Shown here in pieces: positions 63,419 through 64,000 of a DNA stretch of 64,000 bases. Source of the stretch: Beaufortia kweichowensis. Lineage: Eukaryota > Chordata > Actinopteri > Cypriniformes > Gastromyzontidae. Numbering within the stretch: position 1 is the first letter of the stretch; the number at the start of each line of letters is the position of its first letter. The stretch covers positions 7,728,510-7,792,509 of the forward strand of contig CM032816.1 in the NCBI GenBank assembly GCA_019155185.1. The letters are read 5' to 3'. Under the pieces are notes generated by a model. That model had not been told where the DNA came from, searched no databases, and was given only the letters and a program-made list of their open reading frames with translations. Both the position numbers and the translations under genes were made by a program.

Positions 63419-63500
63419 TGTTCCTATAGCTGATCCATTGGAGTAAGACTCTAACAACACCAAGGTCACGGGTTCACGTCCCAGGAAACACATATAGTGC
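63419..63500 (+). mobile_element. tRNA-derived SINE fragment (head)
   Basis: It contains a B-box-like GGGTTCACGTCCC at 63470-63482 followed by AGGAAACACATATAG, as in the 1384-1542 copy. The L2-like tail is not recognisable, so this is a truncated or decayed copy. Confidence 0.55.
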
Positions 63501-64000
63501 TAAAGAATCTATATCTACCTAAAACTCTGTAGGTTCCTAAACAGGGGTTTCTTTGTAACTACTGCTACAAAGCCATTAATAGTTAAATCTGAATGAAATT
63601 AGAACATTTGGCAAGATATTAGGATTTATAAGACTATATACTGAGGGCAATTTGTACACTACCATAAAATAACAACTCCATTAAGAACTCTATTTAACAA
63701 AACTGGAATCACAAACAATCACAATAATGTCCTTTTTAGATTTTCTTCAAATTTTTATCTTTTATCTATTATTTATATCTACTGTCCTAAGTGACCCCAG
63801 GCACATTTGTTTGTTAATTCTGGTTTTTAGTCTTGGAGAGAGATTCATTTACAGCAAAACCATGTGGAAGCCATTTGCGGGCATAAAATAATGCATTTGC
63901 TCATATGGCACGCAGAAATATCTAAAACACAGAAGTTAAATATTTAGACTCATGGGTTTGGGTATTTTAGGATAAAAGGGGATAAAAACAAACATGCTGA
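63501..64000. other. Window end, no gene seen
   Basis: AT-rich sequence, probably still within the slc45a3 first intron. No exon or repeat was recognised. Confidence 0.5.

Overview
The window looks like chromosomal DNA of a ray-finned fish, most likely a cypriniform (zebrafish/carp-like). Evidence: intron-containing genes with teleost-type protein sequences, AT-rich non-coding DNA, tRNA-derived SINE copies with an L2-like tail, several short palindromic or TIR-ended non-autonomous DNA transposons common in cyprinid genomes, and AC and GATA microsatellites. No bacterial, viral or plasmid features were seen.

Layout: (1) 1-32.3 kb has no protein-coding gene I can support. It is upstream sequence of ccnd2 with a SINE, at least five MITEs, simple repeats and a few GC-richer islands that may be regulatory. 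(2) 32.3-48.5 kb holds ccnd2 (cyclin D2, plus strand, five coding exons, 298 aa, long 3'UTR). (3) 49.2-51.5 kb holds tigar (plus strand, six coding exons, 253 aa). (4) 52.76-53.7 kb holds a very compact three-exon FGF-type gene on the minus strand, in the syntenic place of fgf23 but strongly diverged. (5) 56.2-57.9 kb is the coding part of fgf6 (minus strand, three exons, 205 aa). (6) 60.4-62.7 kb holds the last three coding exons of slc45a3 (minus strand); its first coding exon lies beyond the window or was not found.

The order and strands ccnd2(+) - tigar(+) - fgf23(-) - fgf6(-) are those of human chromosome 12p13, so this is an ancient conserved block. The genes are not an operon and have unrelated roles: cell-cycle G1 entry, fructose-2,6-bisphosphate control, phosphate hormone, muscle FGF, and a sugar-transporter-like membrane protein. 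slc45a3 next to fgf6 is not the human arrangement.

The most interesting point is the fgf23-position gene. Its reading frames are open, its intron phases are exactly FGF-like (1 then 0), and it keeps a convertase-type RHRR site followed by two DPL motifs. However, most of the beta-trefoil core is barely recognisable and one cysteine of the usual core disulfide is missing. Other observations: a GC-AG intron in tigar, a possible truncated cyclin D2 from intron-2 read-through with a nearby poly(A) signal, an upstream ORF overlapping the ccnd2 start, and miR-15/16-type sites lying between proximal and distal poly(A) signals. All exon limits were read by eye from splice consensus and reading frame.
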